Shown here one piece after another: positions 10,181 to 21,939 of a DNA stretch of 64,000 nucleotides. Each line of letters starts with the position of its first letter. Positions within the stretch are counted from its first letter, which is position 1. The translations under genes and the position numbers were made by a program. The notes under the pieces were generated by a model, which did not search any database, was not told the origin of the DNA, and was given only the letters and a program-made list of their open reading frames with translations. The DNA comes from Exobasidium rhododendri (Eukaryota > Basidiomycota > Exobasidiomycetes > Exobasidiales > Exobasidiaceae): positions 992,001-1,056,000 of the forward strand of contig CP110630.1 in assembly GCA_026210745.1 (NCBI GenBank), in the 5' to 3' direction.

Positions 10181-10459
10181 CCCTGTTGTGTTAAGGGAAC
10201 TATCTACCTTGACCGGTTGTTCTCCAACTCGATCACATCATTAAGGTTGCAGCAGCCCGTACCGTACTTCACTGAGGTCCGAAATTTATCACATTTTTCT
10301 TCTTTTCACGTGGGATTGCGTCACAGTGGAGGAGGGATGCTCGGTGGGTCGTGCGCGCAGAGGGAGAATGGGATGCAGTGCAATAGATAGTTCGCCGTGA
10401 CGTCTCCGACCAGCGTTCTTCACTACGGCACGACCTTTATCTGCAGGGTTCAGCATACC

Positions 10460-13126
10460 ATGCTGTCCTTGTGCCGGGAGTCGAAGCGACAGGGTTTCCT
10501 TTTCGCAGCCAAGAGATCTCTCAGTCAGAGCCTCGCCTTGAAGAGCACACCACCTCTGACTTGTAGGGCTAGCTCACACGCGTGCCACTCGATTTCAGCA
10601 TATAGCACCCTGTACAGTAATTCAATCCTTCGACAATCGCTCGAGCTCGGCAATGCCAGGAGATATACGACCCAAGCTGTAGATCAACAGAGCGAATCAA
10701 GATTCCGCCCAAAATCAGCCTCAGGCTCTGGAAAGGAGCGATGGAGAATCATTGCACCCATAGGCGTTGCAGGTCTTGTACTTCTATACTGGAACAAGGG
10801 TCCAATTGAATTGGAAGACTCGAAACCCATTGATGTCGTCGAAGGTCGACTGGATGAAAATTCGCCCGAATTTGCCAAATCAGTCGAGGACGTAGAGGAG
10901 GAGGAGGAGAGGCTTCATCGAAATGCTTTGATGCGTGCAATCTACAGGGTCGGTCGCTTCTTCAAGGATTATCTTATAGAGCCTCTGGGAACAACACAGC
11001 GCTTTATCGTGCTTGTCTTGCTCTTTGGACCGGTCATCTTGACCATCCCGATGTTGTGGGTCGGCAAGTATCGAGAAGGCGGCAGAAGACGGGGTAGGAA
11101 GATTGCCAGAGACGAAGGAGGCACTCGTTGGGGAGCGAAGTGGTGGTTCGGTTTCCTCGTCAAACAGATGGAAAGAGCCGGACCTACCTTTATCAAGGTG
11201 AGTATAGACTCTACGTGTGAGGAATTCCGTCCAGTGTACTTAAACGAATGTGAATGCTGACTGTCTCTACTCTCTAGCTCGCGCAATGGGCCGGTTCCAG
11301 ACAGGACCTTTTCCCCAAGGAATTGTGCGATCTGCTGGGCAAGCTGCACTCGAATGGGAAGCCGCACTCTTTCAAACACACGAAGAAAGTCATTGAGCGG
11401 GTGTTTGGGAAATCGTTCGAGGAGATTTTCGAAGAGTTTCCCAAGGAACCGCTTGGGATTGGTGCAGTGGCACAGGTATATAAGGCTACGCTACGACCTG
11501 ATCTACTGCCGCCCGCCTACTTGGAGCAAAAGCGCGGAGGAAAGCAAGATAATCAACTCCAACAGCAACTTGCTCTGTCCTATGATGAAGATCATCCGCC
11601 ACCGACTATTCCTACCGCTGCCGTTGCCATCAAAGTACTCCACCCTAAAGCTAGGCGTACGATTGCCAGGGATATCAAAATCATGACTTTCTTTGCCAAC
11701 GCAATTAACCTGATTCCTGGAGCAGAGTGGCTCTCGTTCCCAGAGGAAGTCGCCGTCTTTGCGGAGATGATGTTCAGCCAACTAGACTTACGGAACGAAG
11801 CAGCCAATCTGGATCGATTTGAGAAGAATTTCCAAAGAAGAAGAAGTGCCGTTTCGTTTCCTCGACCATTGATTGCTTTCACTTCTAAGGAGCTGTTGAT
11901 TGAAGAGTACGAAGACGCCTTGCCCTTGAAGCACTTTTTGAATCTCGGAGGTGCCAACTTCGATCATCGGATCGCTAACTTGGGGCTGGACGCTTTTCTT
12001 AACATGTTGTTGCTCGACAACTTCACCCATTCCGACTTACATCCTGGCAACATTATGATAAAATTCTACAAACCAACGACCAAGTCGATGCTGAGAAATC
12101 TCTTGACGAATGTTCTCTCGAAGTTCGACTCCGACTACGCAACCGGCGCTTCGAAAGGTGCAAGTACCATTGACGAGCAAACCGATGAGGCGGTAGTAGC
12201 CAAGCTTCTGAAGTTGAAAGATGATCAAGACGCTTGGTTGGACGAGTTGGATCGATTGGACAGCGTAGGATACCAGCCGGAATTGGTCTTCCTGGATGCT
12301 GGTTTGACAGTGGAATTGTCACCCGACAACCGTCGAAACTTCTTGGAGCTCTTTGGGGCGGTGGCCGAATTTGACGGTGCATTAGCCGGTCATCTGATGG
12401 TGGAACGTTGCAAGTCGCCTGAACTTGTTCAAGACGAAGATACGTTTGCCTTGAAGATGCAAGATCTGGTGCTCAGTGTCAAGAGCAAGACGTTCAGTCT
12501 AGCCAAGATCAAGATCGGGGATGTCTTGAGTCAAGTGTTGAGTGCTGTTCGCACGCATCATGTAAAGATGGAAGCAGACTTTGTAAATACCGTCATTTCC
12601 ATTCTCTTGCTCGAAGGGATAGGTCGACAGTTGGACCCGAACATGGATGTGAGTGCAGAGAAGCTCGCTGCTCTAGTACTCGACCGCTCGCACTGATGTC
12701 TTTGCCCCCCCTTTTTTTTGGGTTTCCCTCCCCGCAGCTGTTCAAATCTGCCCTTCCAATTCTGCGTAATCTGGGTCGGGAACTTGCTTTGCAGGAGGGC
12801 GGAATGGGTGTGATGTCACATGGCAAAGATCTGAAGAAGATGACTCCCATGATCAAAGTGAGTAGGGAAGAGATTGCTAGCAGCTCTCCTGCCTCCTCCC
12901 AAAGTTTTTCCAACACCGTTCTCTCTTCTCCTCTTCAGATCTGGTTCTGGATGGAAGCACGTTCCTGGTTGAGTGGTGTAGCAGACCGGTCTACTGTCGA
13001 CGCCTTTGTTCGGTGAGTAGTAGGCCATGATAGCCTGGAAAGAATATACAAAGTCCCCCTTCAGTCTGACTTTCATCCGTCCACTCCCCGCATTGCAGGT
13101 ATGACTGGCTTTCAACGGCTGCCTGA
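10460..13126 (+). CDS. Mitochondrial ABC1/ADCK2-like atypical kinase homologue
   Basis: Members of the UbiB/Coq8/ADCK family sit at the inner mitochondrial membrane and affect coenzyme Q and lipid homeostasis. Exons 10460-11197, 11278-12648, 12738-12857, 12939-13012 and 13099-13126 give 776 residues. The start at 10460 yields a basic, Ser-rich mitochondrial presequence. A membrane segment follows around residue 195 (IVLVLLFGPVILTIPML). Family motifs are KLAQWAGSRQDLFP (the KxGQ-like motif, here KLAQ), the Ala-rich loop PLGIGAVAQVYKATL, HSDLHPGNI and FLDAGL. KLAQW and overall length fit ADCK2/Cqd1 better than Coq8. Reading through the donor at 12649 would end the protein early at 12696, but the spliced exons restore a conserved-looking C-terminus. 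Whether it has kinase activity is unknown. Confidence 0.88.
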
Positions 13127-13311
13127 GAAACGAGTCGACGTGTTTCGTTTCATGTACATGGCCAGTCCGCACTTTTCTGGCCATACGTGGCCAACTCTTA
13201 TTGTCGATTTTGCATCTTCCATGTGAACGTGAAGGGATCTCATAGATGTATAATTATATATTTACATTGACGTCTGATGTTGGATGAATGTAAAGGGTGT
13301 TCGTATACATG

Positions 13312-16300
13312 CTACTGCTCGCTGGGCTGCTTGTTGTAGTGCTGGAACAACTTTGATCTCATTGATGCGATATTGGAATGAGTGGACCGGGTGGAGTGGG
13401 AAAGCAAGTCTTGCTTCATCTCTGAATTTCGCTGCGCTCTTCTTGCGCTGGAGGAGAGAGTCGTCTTGGTCGTCGCCAATTCAGGAGGAGGAGCAGCAGC
13501 AGCCGTGTCATCGGGTGTGACTAACGCTTGCAATGAGCCATTTGAGATATGGGCTACGTTGTTCTCGGAGGCAGCTCTTCGGACCGTTCGATATGCTTCT
13601 TTTGCAACGAGGGACAAGTTGTCAGATGATTGTCGTAACTGAAGGAGCAACTCCTTGGCCACTTCTCGTACCAGGATGGCCGGGTCGTCTTTTGATAGCC
13701 TTTCAACGAGCTCCCAAAGTTGATATCGTTCAAAAATTTCTTGACGATGGGGTAGAACATCATGGACTGCCTTACAGATCCGCAGTAAGTTCAGCTTGAC
13801 GACTGCCTTTGCGCAACTACTCAATCGTTCCGCCAGTCTCTTTAAGAATCGACTCTCTTTTCCCAGTGCTAGTGTAACGCTGTTGCTCAACTTGAAAATC
13901 TTCAAGAAAGTTTCGAGAAGCTGTTCGAAAGAAAGCGACTTCGACGAGGTAAAAACAAAGAGGAGAGATTGTATCGCACTTGGCTTCAAGAGCATGCTTT
14001 CGATTCTTGCCAGATCTTCTTGCAGCCAGATCAAGACGGACTCTAGTGATTGCAATTGCCAGTAGGGATCCTGCAGCACTTGCAGGAAAAAGTCTAAACC
14101 ACACTGCTGATTTAACATCTTCCGAGTAGACTTGCTTGCATGCGCCAGATCACAGAGGATCGGCAGAGCAAATTGCTTCAATGGTGAGGATGTCTTTGCT
14201 ACTCGCAAGAGTTGAGGAATGATCCCGGCTTGTGCTGCTTCCTCTTGCCTCCTTTTGTTCAGTCGACAGAGGTTGTACATTGTATTCAAGACTTGATTTG
14301 ACATCTCTGTTCCAAAAGGCCCATCATGATGCTTGCCCAATAGCTTGATCAACACTTCAATCGTGTTGCAATTTTCCATCTCATCCAAAATGGAAGGGCT
14401 CATGGAGAGATTCTTGATTGCTTTCAGCAGTACGGTCAAGGACGCCGGCTCTAGCCTTTGACAAGCTTGCAAGATTCGACGTAGAACACTTCGAGTGGCC
14501 AATTTCTCCTTCAACCAAATTTCGGAGCATGAGTAGATCAAAAGAGTCTGAAGGATGTGCGCTTTTGCAGAAGAGGCAAATTCGCCAACTTGTCCCATCT
14601 CCTCCTCTTCTTCTGGCCCCTCAGCATCATTTCTGATGATTGCATCATCGTCGATCACGCAAAGCAAAGCCGTCGTAAGTGGTTCTAGGAGTCCTTCGGT
14701 GGCAAGCATACGACAAAAGTCATTTCTTGAAGCGGGACCTTGCAGCTCCAGAACACTGTTCACACAGCCAACGCCCAACCAGACGAGATCCCGCTGTTGA
14801 GAATAGTCCTCGTCTATTAGTTCCACCAAGGTCTTGAGACCACGACAACTCAGCACAAATTGCAAAGTAAGATTCGAGGTGGAACACATTGCGAAGACAA
14901 AATGAGCCGCTTCGATTCGAACATCGTGGGGAAAGACTTTGGACGTGAACGTCATGACCACCGGAATAGCACCAATCAAGCAAAGGTTCTCTTGCGCATT
15001 GACGTCCTGGTATATGATGACATTGAGTAGTCCAAGTAGCCTACTGATGACGTCTCGGATCTGGGTGGCTTCCAGCAATTGAATGACGGCCAAGGCTCCA
15101 TGCGCTGCTAAGACGGTCGATTTCATTTCAGGTCGATCGGTCAAGATTGACTCTAATTCATCGCAGGCCAGTATGAGATCGACTTCCGGCATCTTCACAT
15201 CCAGCCTCTCGACCAGCTGAACGATGTGAGAGCACATCTGAGCATTCTTGTCTCTTGCTATGTTGGCTTCAATGTCGGCATCAACAGCAAATTCGTCCTT
15301 TTCAAATTCAGCAAAGGGATCGTCTTCTTCGAGTTCATCGTCTCCCAACCATGAGCGACTGGAGAGACGGATGTTGAGTTGCAACGACGATTGACCTGAA
15401 TGAGCCAGCAAGTCGGAATAGTCATCTTCTTCTGTGTGCGCTTCGATGTACTTCTTGAGAGACTGTTTGCGCTCTCCCCATCGCAGACCGGTTCCCACAC
15501 TCCGATCTGCACCTTTTGACGATTTTTCCGAATGCGTGTGAGGCGCATGACGAGCATCGAATGGGCAACTTCCACGGCCACTCTGCAGATGTGATTGCTC
15601 TTCTGTCTCACGCAGTTGACTCTCCTCTCCTTCGCTACCTAACAAGTCAGAAGGAGCGTCCTTGTCTGGACTCGATAGAGCTGACACTCTACGCTTAGTC
15701 GGTCGAATAGTAGCAAAGTTGTCATCCCCTATCTCGTGGTCGTCGACATCTTCTGCTTCTACTATCATCGATGACGAAGGAGAAAGCATGAAAACGGTCG
15801 CAGATACTGCAGTACCTACTTTGGTGGACACAGCTGGCTCATCCAATGCAACCAGCTTTCGAGTTGAGATCTCATCTTCGAAATCTTCATCCCAGTTGTC
15901 ATTCGCTTCTTCTCTTTGTTGCAGCTCCTTCAATTTGTCACGTTGATCTATCAGGGCGACAGCAACAGTAGGAGGCGGTGCAGAGCTTACAATTCCTCGG
16001 CTGAAATTGGTGTTTGTAGTAGCGACGGTGGTGATAGAGGGCGAGACTATAGTCTTCTCTGCGACCACTTTCGACGTCCGATCATGATGATTGCTCCTTC
16101 GACGATGGGTCGTGACAGGACTACCAATCTCCTTTACTGCCATAAATTTTTTCGTCGTCGGGAACAAGAGTGGGGCATTACCGGCAGGAACACTGACTCG
16201 GTCAGCGTTACTTATCCTGACAGGCTCTGGAAGAATCAAAAGTCCCAGGGTTCCAAGATATGAGTGTGTGTACTCCTCTTAGGAAATCCCACTTGTCACT

Positions 16301-17487
16301 CTCAATAGCCTGTACTCACCTTTGAGTGCCTCATTCCACTCTTGAACACTTTTCACCGCTTCGTCATATACTTTGTCTCCTTTCATTGATCCTCCTGAAC
16401 GCATTTGGTCCAACTGACGCCTGGCCGAAACCATCCATGGGTGTCGACAGAGCTTACGAGCAGACACTCGAAGATTGGCGTCCTTCTGAAAGCAGTGCAT
16501 CAAGAAATCTTTCACGATAGGAGAAGCACCTTCTGGTAGTGGTGGATAGTCATCCTGCACTATCCGAAACAAAGCAGGCATGGGATCGAGAAAGTGATAA
16601 GGTGGCTTCCCATCTAGTAGCTCAATCACAACACATCCAACACTCCAGATATCGCTTGCCGTTGTCGCACCGCTCTGATCGATCACCTCTGGCGCCATCC
16701 AGTAGGGGCTACCTACAACTGGGTTATTACTGCTCAGCAAGGAGCCAGCCTTCGTCGCAACACCAAAGTCAGCCAACTTGACGGAGCCGTCTTTTGTCGT
16801 TAGGATATTGGCTCCTTTGATGTCGCGATGGATTACACCCTGATCATGCAAGTAGCACAAACCATCCAAGACTTGCGAGATGTAGACTCCTACTAATCCC
16901 TCGGGAAACTTGCCAAATCGCTTGCAGATGTGCTGAAGAGAACCGTTTTCGCAGTATCTGCTCAGATGATTCACCGACCGTTCAGCTGACATAGTCTGCA
17001 TGCACCCCGTACATCATTCGACTCACTCTAAGATAATGTTGAGGTGATCCCTGCTCTTTTCTGAGCCCTTGTACTTTACAATATTAGGATGCTGTGCGTT
17101 TGTTTTGGGTACACGAGCACATGCGTCAATCTCTAGAACACACATATCCTGATCAGGACTTTCGGCTTACCTTTAAGTTCTTGAGTAGATCGATCTCCGA
17201 CATGATCTCACCCAGCTCGGATCTCGGAATATTTCCTAGTTGTATTTGCTTCACAGCAACTGTTTCACCTGTCATCCAATTCAGACCTCGATAGACAGAT
17301 CCGAAGGCACCTCTGCCCAGGCAGTCACCTAATTGCTGAGAAGAGTACAGGCGTGATGGAGTGAGCGTCCTGACTTTGAAACTTCAAAAGCCCTCAACTC
17401 TTCGCTCACAAAGTGGCCCATCTGAGCGCCCTTTGCATCCTTTCCTCGCTTTCGTGAAGAGGAAGAAGATGAAAGAGGTGGCATCAT
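13312..17487 (-). CDS. Septation/mitotic-exit kinase, SepH/Cdc7-like
   Basis: SepH in Aspergillus and Cdc7 in fission yeast act in the septation initiation network downstream of the Spg1 GTPase at the spindle pole. Exons 17410-17487, 17171-17335, 17027-17091, 16320-16957 and 13312-16226 give 1286 residues. The kinase domain starts at about residue 27 ([17 protein letters not shown]), with ATP Lys55, catalytic Asp148 in [11 protein letters not shown] at 166-168 and WMAPEV. A low-complexity acidic linker follows. The C-terminal 600 residues look like ARM/HEAT helical repeats ([17 protein letters not shown] and similar), as in the family. Two start codons lie side by side at 17487 and 17484. It converges on the ABC1-like gene and is divergent from the lipase gene. 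Confidence 0.92.
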
Positions 17488-17972
17488 TTCATCACCCCTC
17501 TAACCTAGCGGGCAACGGACGATCTCAAAGGGAAGGGGAGGACCGAGATCCAGAGGCAATGAAGTGGGCGCAAGGGTGCCTGGCAGCTCTAGAGAACAAC
17601 ACCTTAAGCTTTGCAACGAAACGCGTGCTTTCCGTTTCACACTAGGGCAGGGGCCAAGGTTCTTTGTCACAGAGGATAATTCCCAGTCCAAGGTAATAAT
17701 TATCCAGTCCCGGACGCAAAGGAAGTTGGAGCACAGCTTCGCGATTCGTCATTCACGAATCCATCATCTTGGGCAATTCCTGGAAGGCAATCACGATTCA
17801 TTTCCGTCTATCGTACGCACTCAACCGAGGCACTACTCTTCATAGCCGACCATTAAGATGCGCATCGATTGAGAACCACCTAGCGCTATCGAGCATTCAT
17901 TTGCGAGATGGGAACAGTCGTCAAAACTCTTACTTTGTACACAGTCAGACTCTCGTAGGGTCGGGCCTCACC
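17488..17972. other. Divergent spacer, SepH-like / lipase
   Basis: This holds both promoters. In the lipase direction two short upstream frames precede the main ATG: 17858-17872 (4 codons) and 17908-17958 (16 codons). Whether they lie in the mRNA depends on the unknown transcription start. No other gene is seen. Confidence 0.5.
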
Positions 17973-19832
17973 ATGACAAACAAGGACCTCTGGTCTATAC
18001 CGTCGTGGGAAACTCTCTTTGCGGGCAAGAAGGCTTTCGCAGCAAAAGACGCAGAAGCTGGAGAAACGCAAGAATCTGCCGCACCTTCCTCTGCTGTGAA
18101 GACTACTGCCTATATTGCAAATGTAGGCCTAGATCAGGAACAATTAGAGGAAGAGCTGCAAGGAGCACTGAAGGAGAAGGTTCCAGGCGTAATAAGCCCT
18201 CCCTTACTTGCTACACCCAATCAAGCACACTTGGTCGACGTCGACAAAAGCTCACCTTCTACGACCACGTCAGACCATGTCTATTCGTCACCTTCTACCA
18301 GCTCGGCAAACTTTCCTCATGTCATTCGTAAGTCGATGGATGATACGAGCGGACCGCAGAGCATTCTTGCAGTAACAGTACCAGGACCACCACCACCGCC
18401 ACCAAGTCTACTTGCAAAGAGGACCACTTTACTGCCTGGCATTACAAGAGCCCACGCCCATACTGCTGAAGCGGGCTCTGAACTACTAACCAGACCAGTC
18501 GAAGCATGCCATCCTGTCACCCCCTTCTCAAGCAAACATGTTGCAAAATCGATCAGCCTAGTCCATAGAGGAGGTGGACATACTCATGACAGTGAAGATG
18601 AAGTACATGGGAATAAGAGAGCAAGCATGGGTTCAACGAAGGGGTACGATGATATTCCGTCAGGCCAGTGGGCGAAAGGCATCATACCAGCAATACCCTC
18701 GGGAGCAAATCCTGCCACAGACCTGTGGGAAACGCTTGCCTCTCTCTTTGGTAGCTCTACATCAACGGAGGCAAACGACCGCGAGGGATTCCTTGGAGCC
18801 ATCTCGAATCTTCAGCGTCTTCTGGGCGAGACTCCCAGCGAGAAGAAGCAGTGGAGGAGTGAAGAGCAGGGATCCATTGACCGGGCGTTACAACAATCGA
18901 CTTCGTCATCATCTCTGTCGTTGTTGTCATCCACGGCTGGTTCTAGCAAGACGTCTTCGGAAGACGTGGATGATGCCGACGGAGATTCTGGCATTCGCCA
19001 TCAAGCGACGTATCTCACACCTCGACTTCCCATAGTCTTCGCACACGGCCTCTTCGGCTTTGACACACTGGATCTTGCGCCTTCTGCTCTCAAGCAGTCT
19101 CTGCCAGCTTTGTCTCTCGATTATTGGCGTGGAATTTCAGACACACTTAAGATGAGAGGAGTCGAAGTCTTGGTGGCTAAGGTTCCCATGAGTGCAAGCA
19201 TCGAAGAACGAGCAGCGTCTCTCCGTGAATTGATCGAAAAGCAGTTCCCCAATAGAGAAGTGAATCTTATTGCACACTCCATGGGTGGTCTGGATGGTCG
19301 TATGTTGGCCTCACAAATGGACACAACCTTCACGATTCGATCTTTGACGACGATTGCTACACCTCATCGTGGTTCTACTTTTGCCGATTTCCTACTAGAT
19401 CGAGTCATTGGAAAGGAAAGATTACCAATGCTTCTCAATCTGGTGGAAAAGGCAGGCATACCTGGCGGCGGTCGAGCTTTTGCTTGCTTGACGACGCACG
19501 CAATGAAGCAATTCAATGAACAAGTGCACGACTCACCAAACACCGTGTACATGTCGTGGGGCGCTGCATACCGGCCTGGCTATCTTAGTGAGTTCCGAAT
19601 ACCGTGGGGAATCGTCAAGGAAGCGGAAGGTGACAATGATGGACTGGTCAGCGTGGAGAGTAGCAAATGGGCAGAATATCGAGGCACACTCATAGCTTCG
19701 CACCTCGATCTTATCGGTTGGACAAATCGTATAGCGTCTTTCACTGCAAGTCTATCGGGAGGGCGGCAGGTATTTGACCCAAAGATACTGTATTTGACAA
19801 TCGCGGAAGATCTCGCCATAAGAGGGCTCTAG
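17973..19832 (+). CDS. Lipase-like alpha/beta hydrolase related to bacterial family I lipases
   Basis: This is a predicted triacylglycerol or phospholipid esterase. One exon encodes 619 residues from ATG 17973; the frame is open upstream but only with non-ATG codons. The first 330 residues are low-complexity, with a proline run (PGPPPPPPS), and look disordered. The catalytic domain begins at LPIVFAHGLFGFDTL (oxyanion-hole motif). The nucleophile is Ser436 in LIAHSMGGLDGR. TIATPHRGSTFADF, NDGLVSVESSKWAEY (Asp556) and ASHLDLIGW (His577) reproduce the serine-aspartate-histidine triad and spacing of Pseudomonas/Burkholderia lipases. No signal peptide is visible, so it is probably intracellular. 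Its stop is only 63 bases from that of the convergent M20 gene. Confidence 0.88.
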   Translation: MTNKDLWSIPSWETLFAGKKAFAAKDAEAGETQESAAPSSAVKTTAYIANVGLDQEQLEEELQGALKEKVPGVISPPLLATPNQAHLVDVDKSSPSTTTSDHVYSSPSTSSANFPHVIRKSMDDTSGPQSILAVTVPGPPPPPPSLLAKRTTLLPGITRAHAHTAEAGSELLTRPVEACHPVTPFSSKHVAKSISLVHRGGGHTHDSEDEVHGNKRASMGSTKGYDDIPSGQWAKGIIPAIPSGANPATDLWETLASLFGSSTSTEANDREGFLGAISNLQRLLGETPSEKKQWRSEEQGSIDRALQQSTSSSSLSLLSSTAGSSKTSSEDVDDADGDSGIRHQATYLTPRLPIVFAHGLFGFDTLDLAPSALKQSLPALSLDYWRGISDTLKMRGVEVLVAKVPMSASIEERAASLRELIEKQFPNREVNLIAHSMGGLDGRMLASQMDTTFTIRSLTTIATPHRGSTFADFLLDRVIGKERLPMLLNLVEKAGIPGGGRAFACLTTHAMKQFNEQVHDSPNTVYMSWGAAYRPGYLSEFRIPWGIVKEAEGDNDGLVSVESSKWAEYRGTLIASHLDLIGWTNRIASFTASLSGGRQVFDPKILYLTIAEDLAIRGL

Positions 19833-19895
19833 TGGCAGATGTATCGGCAGCTATGCAAGCAGAATACAGATGCAGACGTGATTGTACGCTGTGAT

Positions 19896-21698
19896 TCACT
19901 TGACAGCCTTGGGCAGGGCATTCTTCCACTCTTTCCACTCCTTTTGTGAGCGTTTCCGGTACTCTTCGTCCACGATGAACTTGGCTCCTACAACGGCAAT
20001 AGCTGTGGACGCTTGTAAAGTCAATTGATGTGCCTCTTTTGTTTTTGCGGCATCAGCAAATCCGATTGTATGATTGCCATCCTGGAGAGGATCCTTTAGT
20101 GGGATGCCATATTCAGCATGCAGAGAAGGCAATTCAAATGTCACGTTGCCGAAATCTAAGGTAGCGTAGTTGTTGTACATGATCAGACGTTGTTCGCTTG
20201 GCGCTGCCCTCTTCGATCTCGTGTCTTCTCTCACTCACCGGTCGATGCGAAAAAGGTGATGTCCGATACTTCCCGGTCGTACTTATCTAGCACTACATTC
20301 TGATACGACCTTGCCAACGAATCATTGTTTGCTACGTTCTTGTAGATCGGATGTCGTTTGATCTCCACTTTGCATCCGGTCGCTAGGGCAGCCGCTTGGA
20401 AGCAATTGACGACTCTGGGTATCAAGGCTTCCAATTCCTGAATAGTGGGTGCTCTCAAGTTGTAGTACAGATCGCAAGTAGCAGGAATGACATTCGTAGC
20501 CCAGTCTTTGCCTTGGATGATACCGTGAACACGATGCGTTGGCTGAATCTGTTGACGAAGGGCACTGATGTTCGTGTACTGCAAAGGAAGAGAGAAGAGG
20601 TGAATGCTTTGTTAAGAGGACTAGGCAAAATCCAGCCGACTTACCGCCAAAACACCGGCATCTTGGGCATTAATACCCTGCCAGGGAGCAGCTCCAGCAT
20701 GCGCAGTATGACCCGTGTAGGTGACGTCGATCTGCACTACAGCAATCATTGCTCCAACAGAATCAAATGGAGCTGGATGCACCATGCTGAAGGAGGATCC
20801 CCAAGTATCAACACTCTTCTCACACATTCTTGTGTGAGAGACAAACGATTAACTCACAGACAAGCATCCATGCTCTTGTACGCCCCTGCATCGAGCAAAC
20901 GCAATTTTCCGCCTCCAGCCTCCTCTGCAGGTGTGCCTAAGAGGATGATGCGACCAGCAATGTCATGCTTGATCAGAGCACCCGCTACACCCAAGCTGGC
21001 AGCTACACCGGATATGGCAATGAGATTATGACCACACGCATGTCCCACTCCAGGTAGAGCGTCCAATTCGCTGCAGAACGATCAAAAGACGTACGCTATT
21101 GTGAGATAGGACTTTCCTTGCCACCATGTCCTCTGTACACTGGACACTACGTACGACTGAAAGCCTATTGTTGGCAGGTTGGCATGGGACGCAGCACCCT
21201 TTGGCGTATGAGTAAATTCGGCGGCGAAGGCGGTCTCGAGACCGTAGGCATGAGGCGTGACCTTCCAATTAGGCTGCTTCTTGAGATACTTGACGAACAG
21301 ATCGTGCGTCTTACTATGAATTTTAACCAAGAAAGAGACGGGACGCCCAGAAGAAATTAGGACATTACGCAGCACGTCAGCATCGACTACCGTCCTTGAC
21401 CCACCACTACTTACTGTTCCTGCCACTGAATCTCTTTGAACGACCACATCTGCAACGAGAGATCGCGCAGTTCTTTATCGAGCGAGCTGATGCGGCTCTC
21501 GATTGTCTTTGCTACCTCTGCCATGATCCCCTGCAACTTCTCGCTTTGTGCCCCATCCTTTGAGAATCTTCCCTTTTGGTGAGAAGAGTATTCTGGCAAA
21601 GCTTCGAAGGAACAGCAAGCGCAGACTATTGTTGGCGGCGAAGGCGAGGTAGCAGCAGCCCCCTTCTTCGGAGCGAGGATGGAAAAGCAGCCGGCCAT
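19896..21698 (-). CDS. M20-family amidohydrolase/peptidase (PM20D2/AbgB-like)
   Basis: M20 enzymes are metal-dependent hydrolases of small peptides and N-acyl amino acids. Exons 21415-21698, 21155-21313, 20858-21070, 20645-20786, 20239-20578 and 19896-20155 give 465 residues. The core shows the metal-binding motifs LDALPGVGHACGHN (Asp and His ligands) and GTPAEEAGGGK (catalytic and metal Glu), then the dimerisation domain with TGHTAHAGAAPWQGINA, and the C-terminal STDFGNVTFELPSLH. The last matches PM20D2-like proteins closely. The start at 21698 gives a 60-residue extension before the conserved region; a later Met in GIMAEVAKTIE is an alternative. The substrate cannot be read from sequence; beta-alanyl dipeptides are known for animal PM20D2. 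Confidence 0.9.
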
Positions 21699-21939
21699 AT
21701 GAAGTACGAGGTCACTTGGCAGATCAAAAAAATAGGAACCGATGAGGGGAAAAAGCGAGGTGTCGTCCAGGATCCGAGAGGGCGCTAAAACGTTGCCCTG
21801 TCCCAGGCCCGTGCGGTGGATGGTGGTCGGAATCACGCACGACGTTAGAATTCCAACTCTAAATGGTATCTGAGTGTATTTCACACTGCAGCTTACCCCA
21901 CGTCTCTGCTTTTCCCGATTTAGCGGACAGACGAGCAGC

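Noticed and set aside
12649..12696. Natural end of the ABC1-like protein at 12696
   Set aside because: The last 16 codons of that reading start with a donor (GTGAGTGC). Three downstream exons join in phase to give a more family-like C-terminus.
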